Origin: CAWGET01 sp963821715
GTDB lineage: Bacteria > Bacteroidota > Ignavibacteria > Ignavibacteriales > Melioribacteraceae
Length of the DNA: 64,000 nucleotides
NCBI GenBank assembly: GCA_963821715.1
Contig: CAWGET010000006.1
Span: forward strand, 124,001-188,000
Reading direction: 5' to 3'
In this document: positions 44,084 to 52,493 of the stretch, piece after piece
Layout of the letters: every line of letters begins with the position of its first letter
Position numbering within the stretch: position 1 is the stretch's first letter
Position numbers and translations under genes: made by a program
The notes under the pieces: model-generated
Seen by the model: the letters and a program-made list of their open reading frames with translations, nothing else
Database searches by the model: none
What the model was told of the DNA's origin: nothing

Positions 44084-45625
44084 TTATTCCCACTCAATAG
44101 TTGAAGGAGGTTTTGAACTGACATCATAAACAATTCTGTTAACTCCCTTTACATTCCGAATAATTTTATTGGAAATCTTGTCGAGCAAATCGTAATCGAA
44201 CCGATACCAATCAGCCGTCATAGCATCAGTAGATGTAACCGCACGCAGCGCCACTACGTTCTCGTAAGTCCGGCTGTCCCCCATTACGCCAACAGCCATC
44301 ACCGGTAAAAATACTGCGAAAGCCTGCCAAATATCATTGTAAATGCCGGCTTTTCTTATTTCCGATATATAAATATCGTCCACTTCGCGTAGAATGTCAA
44401 GCCGCTCTTTTTGTATTTCTCCAAGAATTCTCACTCCAAGTCCGGGTCCGGGGAAAGGATGACGGTCCAGAAATTCTTCGGGAAGACCAAGTTCTCTTCC
44501 AATTTGCCTTACTTCATCTTTGAATAATTCTCTAAAAGGTTCAATTAATTTCAAATGCATCTTTTCCGGAAGGCCGCCAACATTATGATGCGTTTTAATT
44601 GTTACAGAAATTCCTTTCACCTGCACGGATTCTATTACATCCGGATAAAGAGTTCCCTGCACTAAAAATTCGGCCCCTTCAATTTTTTTTGCTTCTTCCT
44701 CAAATACTTCTATAAAAGTATTTCCAATAATTTTTCGTTTCTTTTCCGGATCTTCAACGCCTTCCAATTTAGATAAAAATAGTTTTTCAGCGTTTACAAA
44801 ATTAATGCTCATATCAAAATTTTCTTTGAACATCTTTACAACCGAAGCGCTTTCTCCTTTGCGCATCAAACCATTATCCACATGTATTAAATGGAGATTA
44901 TTACCTAGCGCCTTGTTAACAAGAATAGCGGCAACTGATGAATCAACTCCGCCGCTTAAGGCGCAGATTACTTTTTTATCTCCAACTAAATTTTTTATTT
45001 CAGAAATCTTATCAGTAATAAAATTATCCGGAGTCCAATCCCCTTTGCATCCACAAATATGAAAAAGGAAATTATCAATAATCTTTTTCCCTTCGGAAGT
45101 ATGAGCTACCTCCGGATGAAACTGAAGACCGTATATTTTTTTTTGATTATTTACCAAAGCGGAAACAGGAGAACTTTCTGAACTGGCGATCACTTCAAAT
45201 CCTTCCGGAGGAAATGTTATGTAATCTCCGTGGCTCATCCAAACCGGACTACTATACGAAACATCAGCAAATAAAGGAGATTCTTTGGAAAAGTGGATAA
45301 TTGTTTTACCGTATTCCCGCTCCGTCGCCGGTTTAACTTCTCCGCCGAAATACTTTGCTATAATCTGCATTCCATAGCAAATTCCCAAAATGGGAACATC
45401 CAATTTAAATATATCCGGATTGATCCAGGGGGCGCCTTCATCATACACACTCATCGGTCCGCCGGAAAGAATAATTGCTTTCGGATTGAGATTTTCGATT
45501 TCGGAAATGTGCAGATTGAAAGGATGGATTTCTGAGTAAACCCGGCTTTCCCTTATTCGTCTGGCGATAAGCTGTGTGTATTGCGAACCGAAATCTAAAA
45601 TTAAAATTAATTCAGAATTTTTCAT
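44084..45625 (-). CDS. guaA: GMP synthase (glutamine-hydrolysing)
   Basis: A 513-residue enzyme converting XMP to GMP. The N-terminal glutamine amidotransferase has the oxyanion motif GGPMSVYDEGAP, the catalytic cysteine in ILGICYGMQIIAKYFGG and His/Glu in GLQFHPEVAHT. The ATP pyrophosphatase domain has the P-loop CALSGGVDSSVAA. The C-terminal dimerisation domain contains HPFPGPGLGVRILGEI and ends VNRIVYDVSSKPPSTIEWE. The length is standard. The region upstream (45626-45798) has no gene but holds a terminator and a repeat tract. Confidence 0.98.
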   Translation of the reverse strand: MKNSELILILDFGSQYTQLIARRIRESRVYSEIHPFNLHISEIENLNPKAIILSGGPMSVYDEGAPWINPDIFKLDVPILGICYGMQIIAKYFGGEVKPATEREYGKTIIHFSKESPLFADVSYSSPVWMSHGDYITFPPEGFEVIASSESSPVSALVNNQKKIYGLQFHPEVAHTSEGKKIIDNFLFHICGCKGDWTPDNFITDKISEIKNLVGDKKVICALSGGVDSSVAAILVNKALGNNLHLIHVDNGLMRKGESASVVKMFKENFDMSINFVNAEKLFLSKLEGVEDPEKKRKIIGNTFIEVFEEEAKKIEGAEFLVQGTLYPDVIESVQVKGISVTIKTHHNVGGLPEKMHLKLIEPFRELFKDEVRQIGRELGLPEEFLDRHPFPGPGLGVRILGEIQKERLDILREVDDIYISEIRKAGIYNDIWQAFAVFLPVMAVGVMGDSRTYENVVALRAVTSTDAMTADWYRFDYDLLDKISNKIIRNVKGVNRIVYDVSSKPPSTIEWE

Positions 45626-45694
45626 TTAATGATTTTTAATAGAAATATTATTTTTTGTGAAGCTATACTGAAAATGAAATAGTGTAAACGTTAT

Positions 45695-45722
45695 AAAAAA
45701 TCGCGACCGTAAGATCGCGATT
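45695..45722 (-). terminator. Rho-independent terminator of the accB-accC-gcvH run
   Basis: AATCGCGA (45699-45706) pairs with TCGCGATT (45715-45722); on the minus strand the hairpin is followed by TTTTTT. It lies about 77 bases past the gcvH stop codon, after a tract of 13-bp repeats. Confidence 0.75.
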
Positions 45723-45726
45723 CTAA

Positions 45727-45796
45727 TTCTTCTTTTTAATTTTTTTTATTTAATTCCTTTGTGTAATTCTTCTGTGTAATTCCTTTTTGCAATATG
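45727..45796. repeat. Degenerate 13-bp tandem repeat tract between gcvH and guaA
   Basis: Three clear consecutive 13-base units, TTCCTTTGTGTAA (45754-45766), TTCTTCTGTGTAA (45767-45779) and TTCCTTTTTGCAA (45780-45792), are preceded by two weaker copies from 45727. The consensus TTCYTYTGTGTAA closely resembles the unit of the tract at 51837-51914. The tract lies immediately after the gcvH stop codon. Confidence 0.7.
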
Positions 45797-45798
45797 TT

Positions 45799-46179
45799 TT
45801 ACTGTCCAATATGCTCTTTATAGGCAGCGCTGTCCATCAATTTGTTTGCTTCACTTTCGTCTGATAATTCAATTTTAACTATCCAGCCATCGCCGTAAGG
45901 ATCAGAGTTTATAAGTTCAGGCTCGTCTTCTAATTTGGAATTAACCTCTTTAATTTTTCCGCTAACCGGAGCAAAAAGATCGCTTACAGTTTTAACCGCT
46001 TCAATTGATCCGAACGTATCGCCGGAACTTACTTCAGAAAGATCTGCGGGAATATCTACAAAAACAACATCACCTAATTCGCCCTGCGCGTAATCCGTAA
46101 TCCCGATCGTTCCAACACCATCTTCAACTTTTACCCATTCGTGGTCTTGCGTGTACTTTAATTTTTCAGGAATATTCAT
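45799..46179 (-). CDS. gcvH: Glycine cleavage system H protein
   Basis: A 126-residue lipoyl carrier that shuttles the aminomethyl group among the P, T and L proteins. The lipoylated lysine is in FGSIEAVKTVSDLFAPVSG and the family motifs YTQDHEWVKVEDG and YGDGWIVKIEL are present. The other gcv genes are not next to it. It starts 15 bases after accC on the same strand, an unusual neighbour, so the H protein may be co-expressed with fatty acid synthesis genes. Confidence 0.97.
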   Translation of the reverse strand: MNIPEKLKYTQDHEWVKVEDGVGTIGITDYAQGELGDVVFVDIPADLSEVSSGDTFGSIEAVKTVSDLFAPVSGKIKEVNSKLEDEPELINSDPYGDGWIVKIELSDESEANKLMDSAAYKEHIGQ

Positions 46180-46194
46180 CTCAATCCTCAGATT

Positions 46195-47532
46195 TTATTT
46201 TGTAAAATTTTTATCTATGAATGAAGTATCGTAATTGCTCTTGATAAAGTTTTCGTTTTCGAGAACATTTTTGTGGAATGGAATAGTTGTTTTAATTCCT
46301 TCGATTGTAAACTCCTCAAAGGCTCTTCTCGAACGGGCTATTGCATGTTCCCTGTCTGTTCCCCATACAATCAACTTGGCAATAAGCGAATCGTAATAAG
46401 GCGGAATAATGTAATCATTGTAAATATGTGAGTCAATGCGGATACCGAATCCTCCGGGAAAATGAAGATATTCTATTTTTCCCGGCGATGGTCTGAAATT
46501 ATTATCCGGATCTTCCGCGTTTATTCTAAACTCAAAACTGTGGCCTACCGGCTTTTTGGGAAGGTCTTCTACCTTTTCTCCGGCAGCTACAAGTATCTGC
46601 TGTTTTATCAAATCAAGATTATTTACCATTTCGGTAACGGGATGTTCAACCTGAATTCTCGTATTCATTTCGATAAAATAAAAATTGAGATCTTTATCCA
46701 CAAGAAATTCAATTGTTCCGGCGCCCTCATAATTTACGGCTTGAGAGCCTAGAATTGCAGCTTCGCTCATTTTATTTCGCACTTCTTCGGTGATAATAGG
46801 AGATGGCGATTCTTCAATCAGTTTTTGATGCCGCCTTTGGATAGAGCAGTCTCTTTCGCCATAGCTGTACACATTCCCGAATTGATCCCCCATTATCTGC
46901 ATTTCAACGTGACGAGGATTTTCAATAAATTTTTCTAAATAAAGCGCGGGATTGCCGAAGGCAGCGTTGGCTTCATTACTTGCGGTTTGGAAAGCGTTTT
47001 CTAATTTACTCTCATCAGTTACAATGCGCATCCCTTTACCGCCGCCGCCGGCAGAAGCCTTCAGCATTACGGGATATCCGATCTCCAAAGCAATGGATTT
47101 GGCTTCATTTACATCGGTTACTATGTTTTCACTTCCGGGAACCACAGGCACGCCAACTTTCTTCATCGATTCCTTAGCAAACGCTTTGTCTCCCATTTTT
47201 CTAATCATATCGGCGGAAGGACCAATAAATTTAATTTCCGATTCTGCGCATATTTCCGCGAATTCGGAATTCTCGGCTAAAAATCCGTATCCGGGATGAA
47301 TAGCTTCAGCGCCTGTAATTTGAGCGGCGGACATTATATTCGGAATTTTTAAATAGCTCGCCGCACTGTTTGCGGGACCTATACAAACCGCTTCATCGGC
47401 AAAAATTACGGGCAAAGATTCGCGATCGGCTTCAGAGTAAACTGCAACAGTTTTAATTCCGAGTTCTTTGCATGTTCGAATAATTCGCAGTGCTATTTCG
47501 CCTCGGTTTGCTATTAGAATCTTGTTAAACAA
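46195..47532 (-). CDS. accC: Acetyl-CoA carboxylase biotin carboxylase subunit
   Basis: A 445-residue ATP-grasp enzyme that carboxylates biotin on AccB in the first step of fatty acid synthesis. It has the N-terminal NRGEIALRIIRTCKELGIKT, the glycine-rich loop MLKASAGGGGKGMRIV, EKFIENPRHVEMQIMGD, and the active-site stretch GAGTIEFLVDKDLNFYFIEMNTRIQVEHPVTE (seen as EFLVDKD and FIEMNTRIQVEHPVTE). The length is normal. It follows accB by 21 bases. Confidence 0.98.
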   Translation of the reverse strand: MFNKILIANRGEIALRIIRTCKELGIKTVAVYSEADRESLPVIFADEAVCIGPANSAASYLKIPNIMSAAQITGAEAIHPGYGFLAENSEFAEICAESEIKFIGPSADMIRKMGDKAFAKESMKKVGVPVVPGSENIVTDVNEAKSIALEIGYPVMLKASAGGGGKGMRIVTDESKLENAFQTASNEANAAFGNPALYLEKFIENPRHVEMQIMGDQFGNVYSYGERDCSIQRRHQKLIEESPSPIITEEVRNKMSEAAILGSQAVNYEGAGTIEFLVDKDLNFYFIEMNTRIQVEHPVTEMVNNLDLIKQQILVAAGEKVEDLPKKPVGHSFEFRINAEDPDNNFRPSPGKIEYLHFPGGFGIRIDSHIYNDYIIPPYYDSLIAKLIVWGTDREHAIARSRRAFEEFTIEGIKTTIPFHKNVLENENFIKSNYDTSFIDKNFTK

Positions 47533-47553
47533 TATTTCCTCAGAAACTTATGG

Positions 47554-48015
47554 TTATTCCGGCTGAACCAAAAAGAGAGGTTGATTATATTCAACCGGTG
47601 TTCCGTTCTCTACTAAAATTTTTATGATTTTTCCGCTTACATCCGATTCAATTTCGTTCATCAATTTCATCGCTTCCACAATACACAAAACTGATCCTTG
47701 TGTGATACTGTTTCCCACCTGGATATAAGGATCTGCGTCCGGAGCAGGAGATCTGTAAAAGGTTCCTACTATCGGAGAACGGATTTCGTGTATATTTTCT
47801 TCAGATGATTTTGTTTCTTCTTTTTGGGCTGGTTTATTTTCCGGCTGATTTATTTGCGGCTGTCCGGGCTGGGCTTCCCTAATTATTGTTTGTGTGGAAT
47901 TTGCGTGAGAATTTTTTGAAATTTTTACTTTCAATTCCCCTTCTTCAACAGCAAATTCTGATATGCTGCTGCGTTCAACAATTCTTATAAGTTTCTTTAA
48001 AAGATCGAGATCCAT
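47554..48015 (-). CDS. accB: Acetyl-CoA carboxylase biotin carboxyl carrier protein
   Basis: A 153-residue protein with an N-terminal helical part, a proline- and glutamine-rich flexible linker (about residues 50-75) and a C-terminal biotinyl domain (PIVGTFYRSPAPDADPYIQV) whose lysine in CIVEAMKLMNEIESD accepts biotin. It lies between efp and accC with gaps of 12 and 21 bases; the order efp-accB-accC is widespread in bacteria. Confidence 0.97.
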   Translation of the reverse strand: MDLDLLKKLIRIVERSSISEFAVEEGELKVKISKNSHANSTQTIIREAQPGQPQINQPENKPAQKEETKSSEENIHEIRSPIVGTFYRSPAPDADPYIQVGNSITQGSVLCIVEAMKLMNEIESDVSGKIIKILVENGTPVEYNQPLFLVQPE

Positions 48016-48027
48016 TTTAACTCTTAG

Positions 48028-48594
48028 TTAGTTTTTAACTCTTTCCATGTAGCTGCCTGTTCTGGTATCAATGCGCAAAACGTCTCCTTCATTAATAAAT
48101 AAAGGAACATTTACAGTTGCGGAAGTTTCTAAAACAGCAGGTTTGCTGGCGTTGGTAGCTGTATCGCCTCTAAAACCGGGCTCTGTTTCAATTACTTTTA
48201 AATGTACGAAGAGAGGAATTTCAACAGTAATAATATTTTCTTCATCATCCAACAATACATCAACTTCTTCGCCTTCCTTTAAGAACTTTGCGCCGTCCCC
48301 AAAAATATCTTCCGGAATTGTCATCTGCTCGTAAGTTTCATTATCCATTACAACCAATCCTGCAGATTCCTTAAATAAGTATTGATATTTTCTTCTTTCA
48401 ACTCTTACTATATCAACCGATTCTCCTGATCTGAAAGTATTATCCAATACTTTTCCGGTCTTTAAGTTTTTCAATGTGGTTCTAACAAAAGCGCCGCCCT
48501 TTCCGGGTTTTACATGCTGAAATTCGGTAATTGCATAAAGATCATTTTTATATTTGATGATTAATCCGTTCCTGAAATCGGAAGTATCTGCCAT
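48028..48594 (-). CDS. efp: Translation elongation factor P
   Basis: A 188-residue protein that helps ribosomes through consecutive prolines. Domain I carries the loop KPGKGGAFVRTTLKNLKTGK with the modifiable lysine position near residue 32, then FRSGESVDIVRVERRKYQYLF and the C-terminal signature DTATNASKPAVLETSATVNVPLF (seen as GDTATNASKPAVLETSA). It is first in the efp-accB-accC-gcvH run. Confidence 0.97.
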   Translation of the reverse strand: MADTSDFRNGLIIKYKNDLYAITEFQHVKPGKGGAFVRTTLKNLKTGKVLDNTFRSGESVDIVRVERRKYQYLFKESAGLVVMDNETYEQMTIPEDIFGDGAKFLKEGEEVDVLLDDEENIITVEIPLFVHLKVIETEPGFRGDTATNASKPAVLETSATVNVPLFINEGDVLRIDTRTGSYMERVKN

Positions 48595-48669
48595 GCCGCG
48601 TCCTTCATTATGTTGGTGACAAAATATAGTTAGCTAAAGATATAAAATCAAGAATTATAGTTTTTGCAA

Positions 48670-49359
48670 TTAAATTTGTAACTGAGCAATATATTTATCC
48701 GCTTCAATAGCAGCGCTGCTGCTCTGGTATTTATTTTTAAGATTCTCAAGCGATTCCCTTGCCGCTTCTTTGTCGCCTGCTTTCAAATAATTAATTCCGG
48801 CTGAAAGCATATATTCCGAGTTCGACGGATTTGTATCCGAAACCTGGTAAGCGTTCCTGTAACTTTCGGCAGCTTCCTCAAAATTTCCCATCGCTTCCTG
48901 ACTTGCAGCTTTTCCGGCTAAGGAACTAGCCGCAAACAGTTCAATGTCGCCATCATAATCATCATAAGCTTCTATTGCATTTTCATAATCACCCAAAAAA
49001 TAATATGAATTCGCGAGATACATTTTAGCAATCTCGCCGGCGTCGGTTCCGTCATACTCATCGGCAATTTCTTTGAAGCCGAGAACGTTTGTTCCGGGTC
49101 TTCCGTCAATCGCTTCGCGGTAAGAACCAGATTCGTAAACAGGAATTGTTCTGGATAAAGCCGTGTTTGCTTCAATATTACTTTGCTCAAGACTATTTGA
49201 ATAAAGTACAATCGCCACAATTATTACAACTATTGCAGCCGCTGCTGCTAAAACATATTTCTGGTATTTTTCATAAAATCCCATCGTGTTATAATAATAT
49301 GTTACCAGTTTATCTTCCTGTATTTCCTTTTTCGACAGTTTTTTCTTTTTTGTCAGCAC
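48670..49359 (-). CDS. Membrane-anchored TPR protein (YfgM-like)
   Basis: A 229-residue protein with a basic cytoplasmic N-terminus (LTKKKKLSKKEIQED), one membrane helix (about residues 35-53, YVLAAAAAIVVIIVAIVLYS) and a periplasmic TPR region (IAKMYLANSYYFLGDYENAI, NFEEAAESYRNAYQVSDTNP, GDKEAARESLENLKNKYQ). The layout is that of YfgM and related tol-pal-associated or translocon-associated proteins, but sequence identity cannot be judged here. It follows the PHP gene by 18 bases. Confidence 0.85.
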   Translation of the reverse strand: MLTKKKKLSKKEIQEDKLVTYYYNTMGFYEKYQKYVLAAAAAIVVIIVAIVLYSNSLEQSNIEANTALSRTIPVYESGSYREAIDGRPGTNVLGFKEIADEYDGTDAGEIAKMYLANSYYFLGDYENAIEAYDDYDGDIELFAASSLAGKAASQEAMGNFEEAAESYRNAYQVSDTNPSNSEYMLSAGINYLKAGDKEAARESLENLKNKYQSSSAAIEADKYIAQLQI

Positions 49360-49377
49360 ATCTACTCCATTTTGAAA

Positions 49378-50424
49378 TTAATTAATTCTTATATGATTTG
49401 AAAAAATCCAAGCTTTTCCATCGAGGTAAACTTCCACTCGGTAAACACCTTTTTGATCAACGATAAAATCTGCACTTAAATTATCAACCTCATCAATCAA
49501 CTTTCCGTTTCTAATGAGTTTAATTGTTCCTGTAATATTGGGCAGCATCACTTTCAGCTTTATCTTATCTTTAAGGCTAAGTGAATCTCCCATATTAAAA
49601 GTTTTATTTCCTTCTTTTGCATAGAAACGGAATCCCGTCGCGTCCCCGTGGTACGAATTGGAGACAAAACAGCTTCCGTATTGCAGCGCATCATAAATTA
49701 CTCGTTTTGATTTTTCGACGGACGCTTTTTTTTCCGTTGACTTAATTTTTTCTTTCGCTAAAATATGAGTTCTTATTGATTTAAACAAGACTTTATAAGG
49801 AAAAACTTCCACTTCAACTAAGCCGAGTAAATTAACCTTATGCGCATGAGCATCTACTCCGCCTATTCCCACAACTTTTCTTTTTGCGCTAAGTTCATCC
49901 CAAACCTTAAGAGTCTCTTCGGGCGGAGCAACAATTGATTTTAAGGGATGCATAAAAAAATTATACTTATTCTGATCGGTTAATCCTTCCATCCATTCAG
50001 ACATATGGTTCCAGATTTCAATCCCGGTAAAATCTTCCGATTCCCACGCTTCCCAAGGATACGGCGGATGTTGTTTCATTGAGGAACGTTTTTCGTGAGG
50101 ATGAGCAATAAATCCTATTCCGCCCTCTTCCTTTATCCTCTTTACATATTTTACTGCAGGAAGACGTGTAGAAAAAGTTTTATTAAGCCCCAGCGCCAGA
50201 TAATGGTTTTTATTTTCCTTATCGTTTATTTCAAACCCGACGAGCAGCAAAGCATTTCCGTACCATTTTTCATAACCTTCATCAAGCGCCCTAAGCGTAT
50301 TATGATCAGTTAAGATAATGTAATCTAATCCGACTTCATCAGCGTAAGAAGCGATGTCTTCAACTTTACCCGATCCATCGGAAAAAATGGAATGCATATG
50401 TATTGCGCCGACGTATTCGTACAT
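49378..50424 (-). CDS. PHP-domain metal-dependent phosphoesterase
   Basis: A 348-residue protein with the PHP motifs GAIHMHSIFSDGSGKVEDIA (two histidines and aspartate), DYIILTDHNTLRALDE, GFIAHPHEKRSS and GIGGVDAHAHKV, which together form a multi-metal site. The last 90 residues form a beta-rich domain (TIKLIRNGKLIDEVDNLSAD). No signal peptide is evident. Related proteins hydrolyse phosphoesters; the substrate here is unknown. It may share a transcript with the TPR gene downstream. Confidence 0.85.
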   Translation of the reverse strand: MYEYVGAIHMHSIFSDGSGKVEDIASYADEVGLDYIILTDHNTLRALDEGYEKWYGNALLLVGFEINDKENKNHYLALGLNKTFSTRLPAVKYVKRIKEEGGIGFIAHPHEKRSSMKQHPPYPWEAWESEDFTGIEIWNHMSEWMEGLTDQNKYNFFMHPLKSIVAPPEETLKVWDELSAKRKVVGIGGVDAHAHKVNLLGLVEVEVFPYKVLFKSIRTHILAKEKIKSTEKKASVEKSKRVIYDALQYGSCFVSNSYHGDATGFRFYAKEGNKTFNMGDSLSLKDKIKLKVMLPNITGTIKLIRNGKLIDEVDNLSADFIVDQKGVYRVEVYLDGKAWIFSNHIRIN

Positions 50425-50490
50425 TTTTATTTGAGGCTGGGAATTAGAATGGAATTTTGACGATCAAACCTCGCGAAAATCCTTTCTTAT

Positions 50491-50793
50491 TTAATTGTTT
50501 ACTTCCACAAGCGTATTGTATTGAGTCGATTGCTGCTTAATCATATCCGATAATTTTGTCATCAAAAGATCAACTCTTTCATCCTGATTATCATCAAATT
50601 CTTCGTATGTTTCTTCCGATTCAAAAACATAAATTTCTTGAAAATGATTCTTGTTCTTTTTGCCTTCGTAAACAGAGTAACTTTCAAGTCCTTCTGCTTC
50701 AACCAAACTTTTCAATTCTCTGATAACGTCTAAATATTCTTCTCTTCTTTCAGGTATAATTTCGTACTTAATTGAAAAAATCACTCTTCCCAT
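50491..50793 (-). CDS. Dimeric alpha/beta-barrel (ABM-like) small protein
   Basis: A 100-residue protein with the pattern of a ferredoxin-like dimeric barrel: IFSIKYEIIPERREEYLDVI (strand and helix), YSVYEGKKNKNHFQEIYVFESEE (strands; quoted in parts as YSVYEGKKNKNHFQEIYVF) and YEEFDDNQDERVDLLMTKL (helix). The antibiotic biosynthesis monooxygenase / NIPSNAP-like superfamily has this shape, but no catalytic residues can be named. It starts 17 bases after dapF. Confidence 0.65.
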   Translation of the reverse strand: MGRVIFSIKYEIIPERREEYLDVIRELKSLVEAEGLESYSVYEGKKNKNHFQEIYVFESEETYEEFDDNQDERVDLLMTKLSDMIKQQSTQYNTLVEVNN

Positions 50794-50810
50794 ATGTTTC
50801 CTCTAAAGAA

Positions 50811-51668
50811 TTAAATTGAATAAAATTCACCGGCAAATGTAATTACAGCCGGACCGGTTAAAGACAAATTTTTTATTTCATCTTTATCGGTATCAAAATT
50901 TACTATTAATTTATCTCCGCCTTTTGCAATAATTTCGAAAGGCGGTTTTATGTTAAAATTTTTATGCGCAATAATGGCGGAAGAAACCGAACCCGTTCCG
51001 CAAGCATAGGTTTCGTCTTCCACTCCGCGTTCAAATGTTCTTATATAAATTGTATTGTTTTCAACCTTTATAAAATTTACATTTGTTCCATCCGGTGCAA
51101 AATCATCCGAAAACCGGATTTCTTTTCCAATCCTCATAACGGGAATTTTATTTAAATCCTTAAATCCCGAAAAAGGATCCGAAGTATGCTCGAGCATATC
51201 ATTAATATTAATAACTACGTGAGGCGCGTCAACGTCAACAAAACTGGCATCAATAAGCTGTTCGTAAGCTTTAATTCTAAAACCGGTTTTAACAATTTTA
51301 GGCGGATTCAAAATAAATTTTACTGTATCGCCTTCCAAAATTTGTCCGGAATATTCGTTTCCGTTACAAGAAAAACTGGCTGAGCCGTTTTCCAATCTAT
51401 TGCTTAAATGTGCATATTTAATTGCACATCTTGCTCCGTTACCGCAAAGAGCTCCGGTAGAACCATCGGCGTTATAATACTCCATATTGAAGTCCAATTC
51501 CGGAGAATCTTCAATAACTAAAACGCCGTCTGCTCCAATGCCTTTACGCCTCAGGCAAAGATCCGCCACAAACTTAGGTGTAATCTGAAGCTCAATATTT
51601 TTCTGCCGGTCGAATAAAATAAAGTCGTTTCCGGCTCCGCTAAATTTTGCAAAAGAAAATTTCTTCAT
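50811..51668 (-). CDS. dapF: Diaminopimelate epimerase
   Basis: A 285-residue enzyme interconverting LL- and meso-diaminopimelate for lysine and peptidoglycan. Both catalytic cysteines are visible, in GALCGNGARCAIKYA and ETYACGTGSVSSAI. The N-terminus FSGAGNDFILFD and PDGTNVNFIKV are also conserved. The length is normal. The 314 bases between its start and the thioredoxin stop contain a 13-bp repeat tract and a terminator but no gene. Confidence 0.96.
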   Translation of the reverse strand: MKKFSFAKFSGAGNDFILFDRQKNIELQITPKFVADLCLRRKGIGADGVLVIEDSPELDFNMEYYNADGSTGALCGNGARCAIKYAHLSNRLENGSASFSCNGNEYSGQILEGDTVKFILNPPKIVKTGFRIKAYEQLIDASFVDVDAPHVVININDMLEHTSDPFSGFKDLNKIPVMRIGKEIRFSDDFAPDGTNVNFIKVENNTIYIRTFERGVEDETYACGTGSVSSAIIAHKNFNIKPPFEIIAKGGDKLIVNFDTDKDEIKNLSLTGPAVITFAGEFYSI

Positions 51669-51836
51669 AAGACACGAAATTTAAACTAATAATTAAACCA
51701 ATGCAATCTTTTTTTTGTTTTTGCATTTATAGAGAATTATGATGTTAGGCTTAACCATTCCGCTGCAAAAGTTAGAAATAATATGGTAGGGACTACTAAG
51801 TGTGGTAAAGACAATTTTATTAAGAAGATGTACACG

Positions 51837-51914
51837 TTCTTCTGTTCAATTCTTCTGTTCAATTCTTCTGTTTAATTCTTTTGTTTAATTCTTTTGTTAA
51901 ATTATTATGTGCAA
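51837..51914. repeat. Six-copy 13-bp tandem repeat upstream of dapF
   Basis: Six head-to-tail 13-base units: TTCTTCTGTTCAA twice (51837-51849, 51850-51862), TTCTTCTGTTTAA (51863), TTCTTTTGTTTAA (51876), TTCTTTTGTTAAA (51889) and TTATTATGTGCAA (51902-51914). Drift increases to the right, as expected if new copies are added at the left. The unit matches that of the tract at 45727-45796. Confidence 0.9.
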
Positions 51915-51921
51915 CGTATTT

Positions 51922-51960
51922 AAAGAAAAGCCCCTTTCCCACCAAAGGGAAAGAGGCTTT
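51922..51960 (-). terminator. Rho-independent terminator of thioredoxin gene
   Basis: AAAGCCCCTTTCCC (51927-51940) pairs with GGGAAAGAGGCTTT (51947-51960) with one mismatch; on the minus strand TTTTCTTT follows. It lies 23 bases beyond the thioredoxin stop codon. Confidence 0.8.
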
Positions 51961-51982
51961 ATAATTACATTAAATCGTATAT

Positions 51983-52354
51983 TTAATTGTTGCTTTCGCT
52001 TTTAGAAAGCAGAACATTTTGGATTGCGTCTTTAAGCGCGTCTTTCGGAAGCGCTCCCTGAGCCATCTGCGGTTTATCGTCCTTAGGACAGAATAAGATA
52101 GAAGGAATACTTCTTATACCAAAAGCCGCGGCTAATTCCTGCTCTGCTTCAGTATCAATTTTATAGACGTTTATTTCATCTTTATATTCTTCCGATAACT
52201 CTTCTAAAACCGGAGCAACCATTTTACAAGGCGCACACCAGTCAGCGTAAAAATCAATTATACACGGTTTATCGCCCGCAAAATTCCATTCTTGATTTTT
52301 TTCATAGTCGAAAACTTTATCTAGAAATGCTTGTTTAGTTAAATGTTCAGTCAT
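51983..52354 (-). CDS. trxA: Thioredoxin
   Basis: A thioredoxin-fold disulfide reductase with the active site FYADWCAPCKMVAPVL (alanine in place of the usual glycine of WCGPC) and the cis-proline in IRSIPSILFC. There is no signal peptide, so it acts in the cytoplasm. Two starts are possible: the ATG at 52378 (131 residues) has no ribosome binding site, while the ATG at 52354 (123 residues) has AAGGG 5 bases upstream and gives MTEHLTKQAFLDKV. I prefer the second. It is a single-gene unit with its own terminator. Confidence 0.93.
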   Translation of the reverse strand: MTEHLTKQAFLDKVFDYEKNQEWNFAGDKPCIIDFYADWCAPCKMVAPVLEELSEEYKDEINVYKIDTEAEQELAAAFGIRSIPSILFCPKDDKPQMAQGALPKDALKDAIQNVLLSKSESNN

Positions 52355-52493
52355 AACACCCTTCAATTTATTTTTCATTTTTTAATTTATTTTAAGTTGG
52401 ATGCGCAAAGTGCAAAAAGGTTTCAAGCGTAAATTTTATTTCAACATTAATATTTTGCCCTTGTTGCAATGGAACTTTATACAACATGAAGTA

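Noticed and set aside
51837..51914. CRISPR array
   Set aside because: The 13-base units are contiguous with no spacers and are too short; there are no cas genes in the window.
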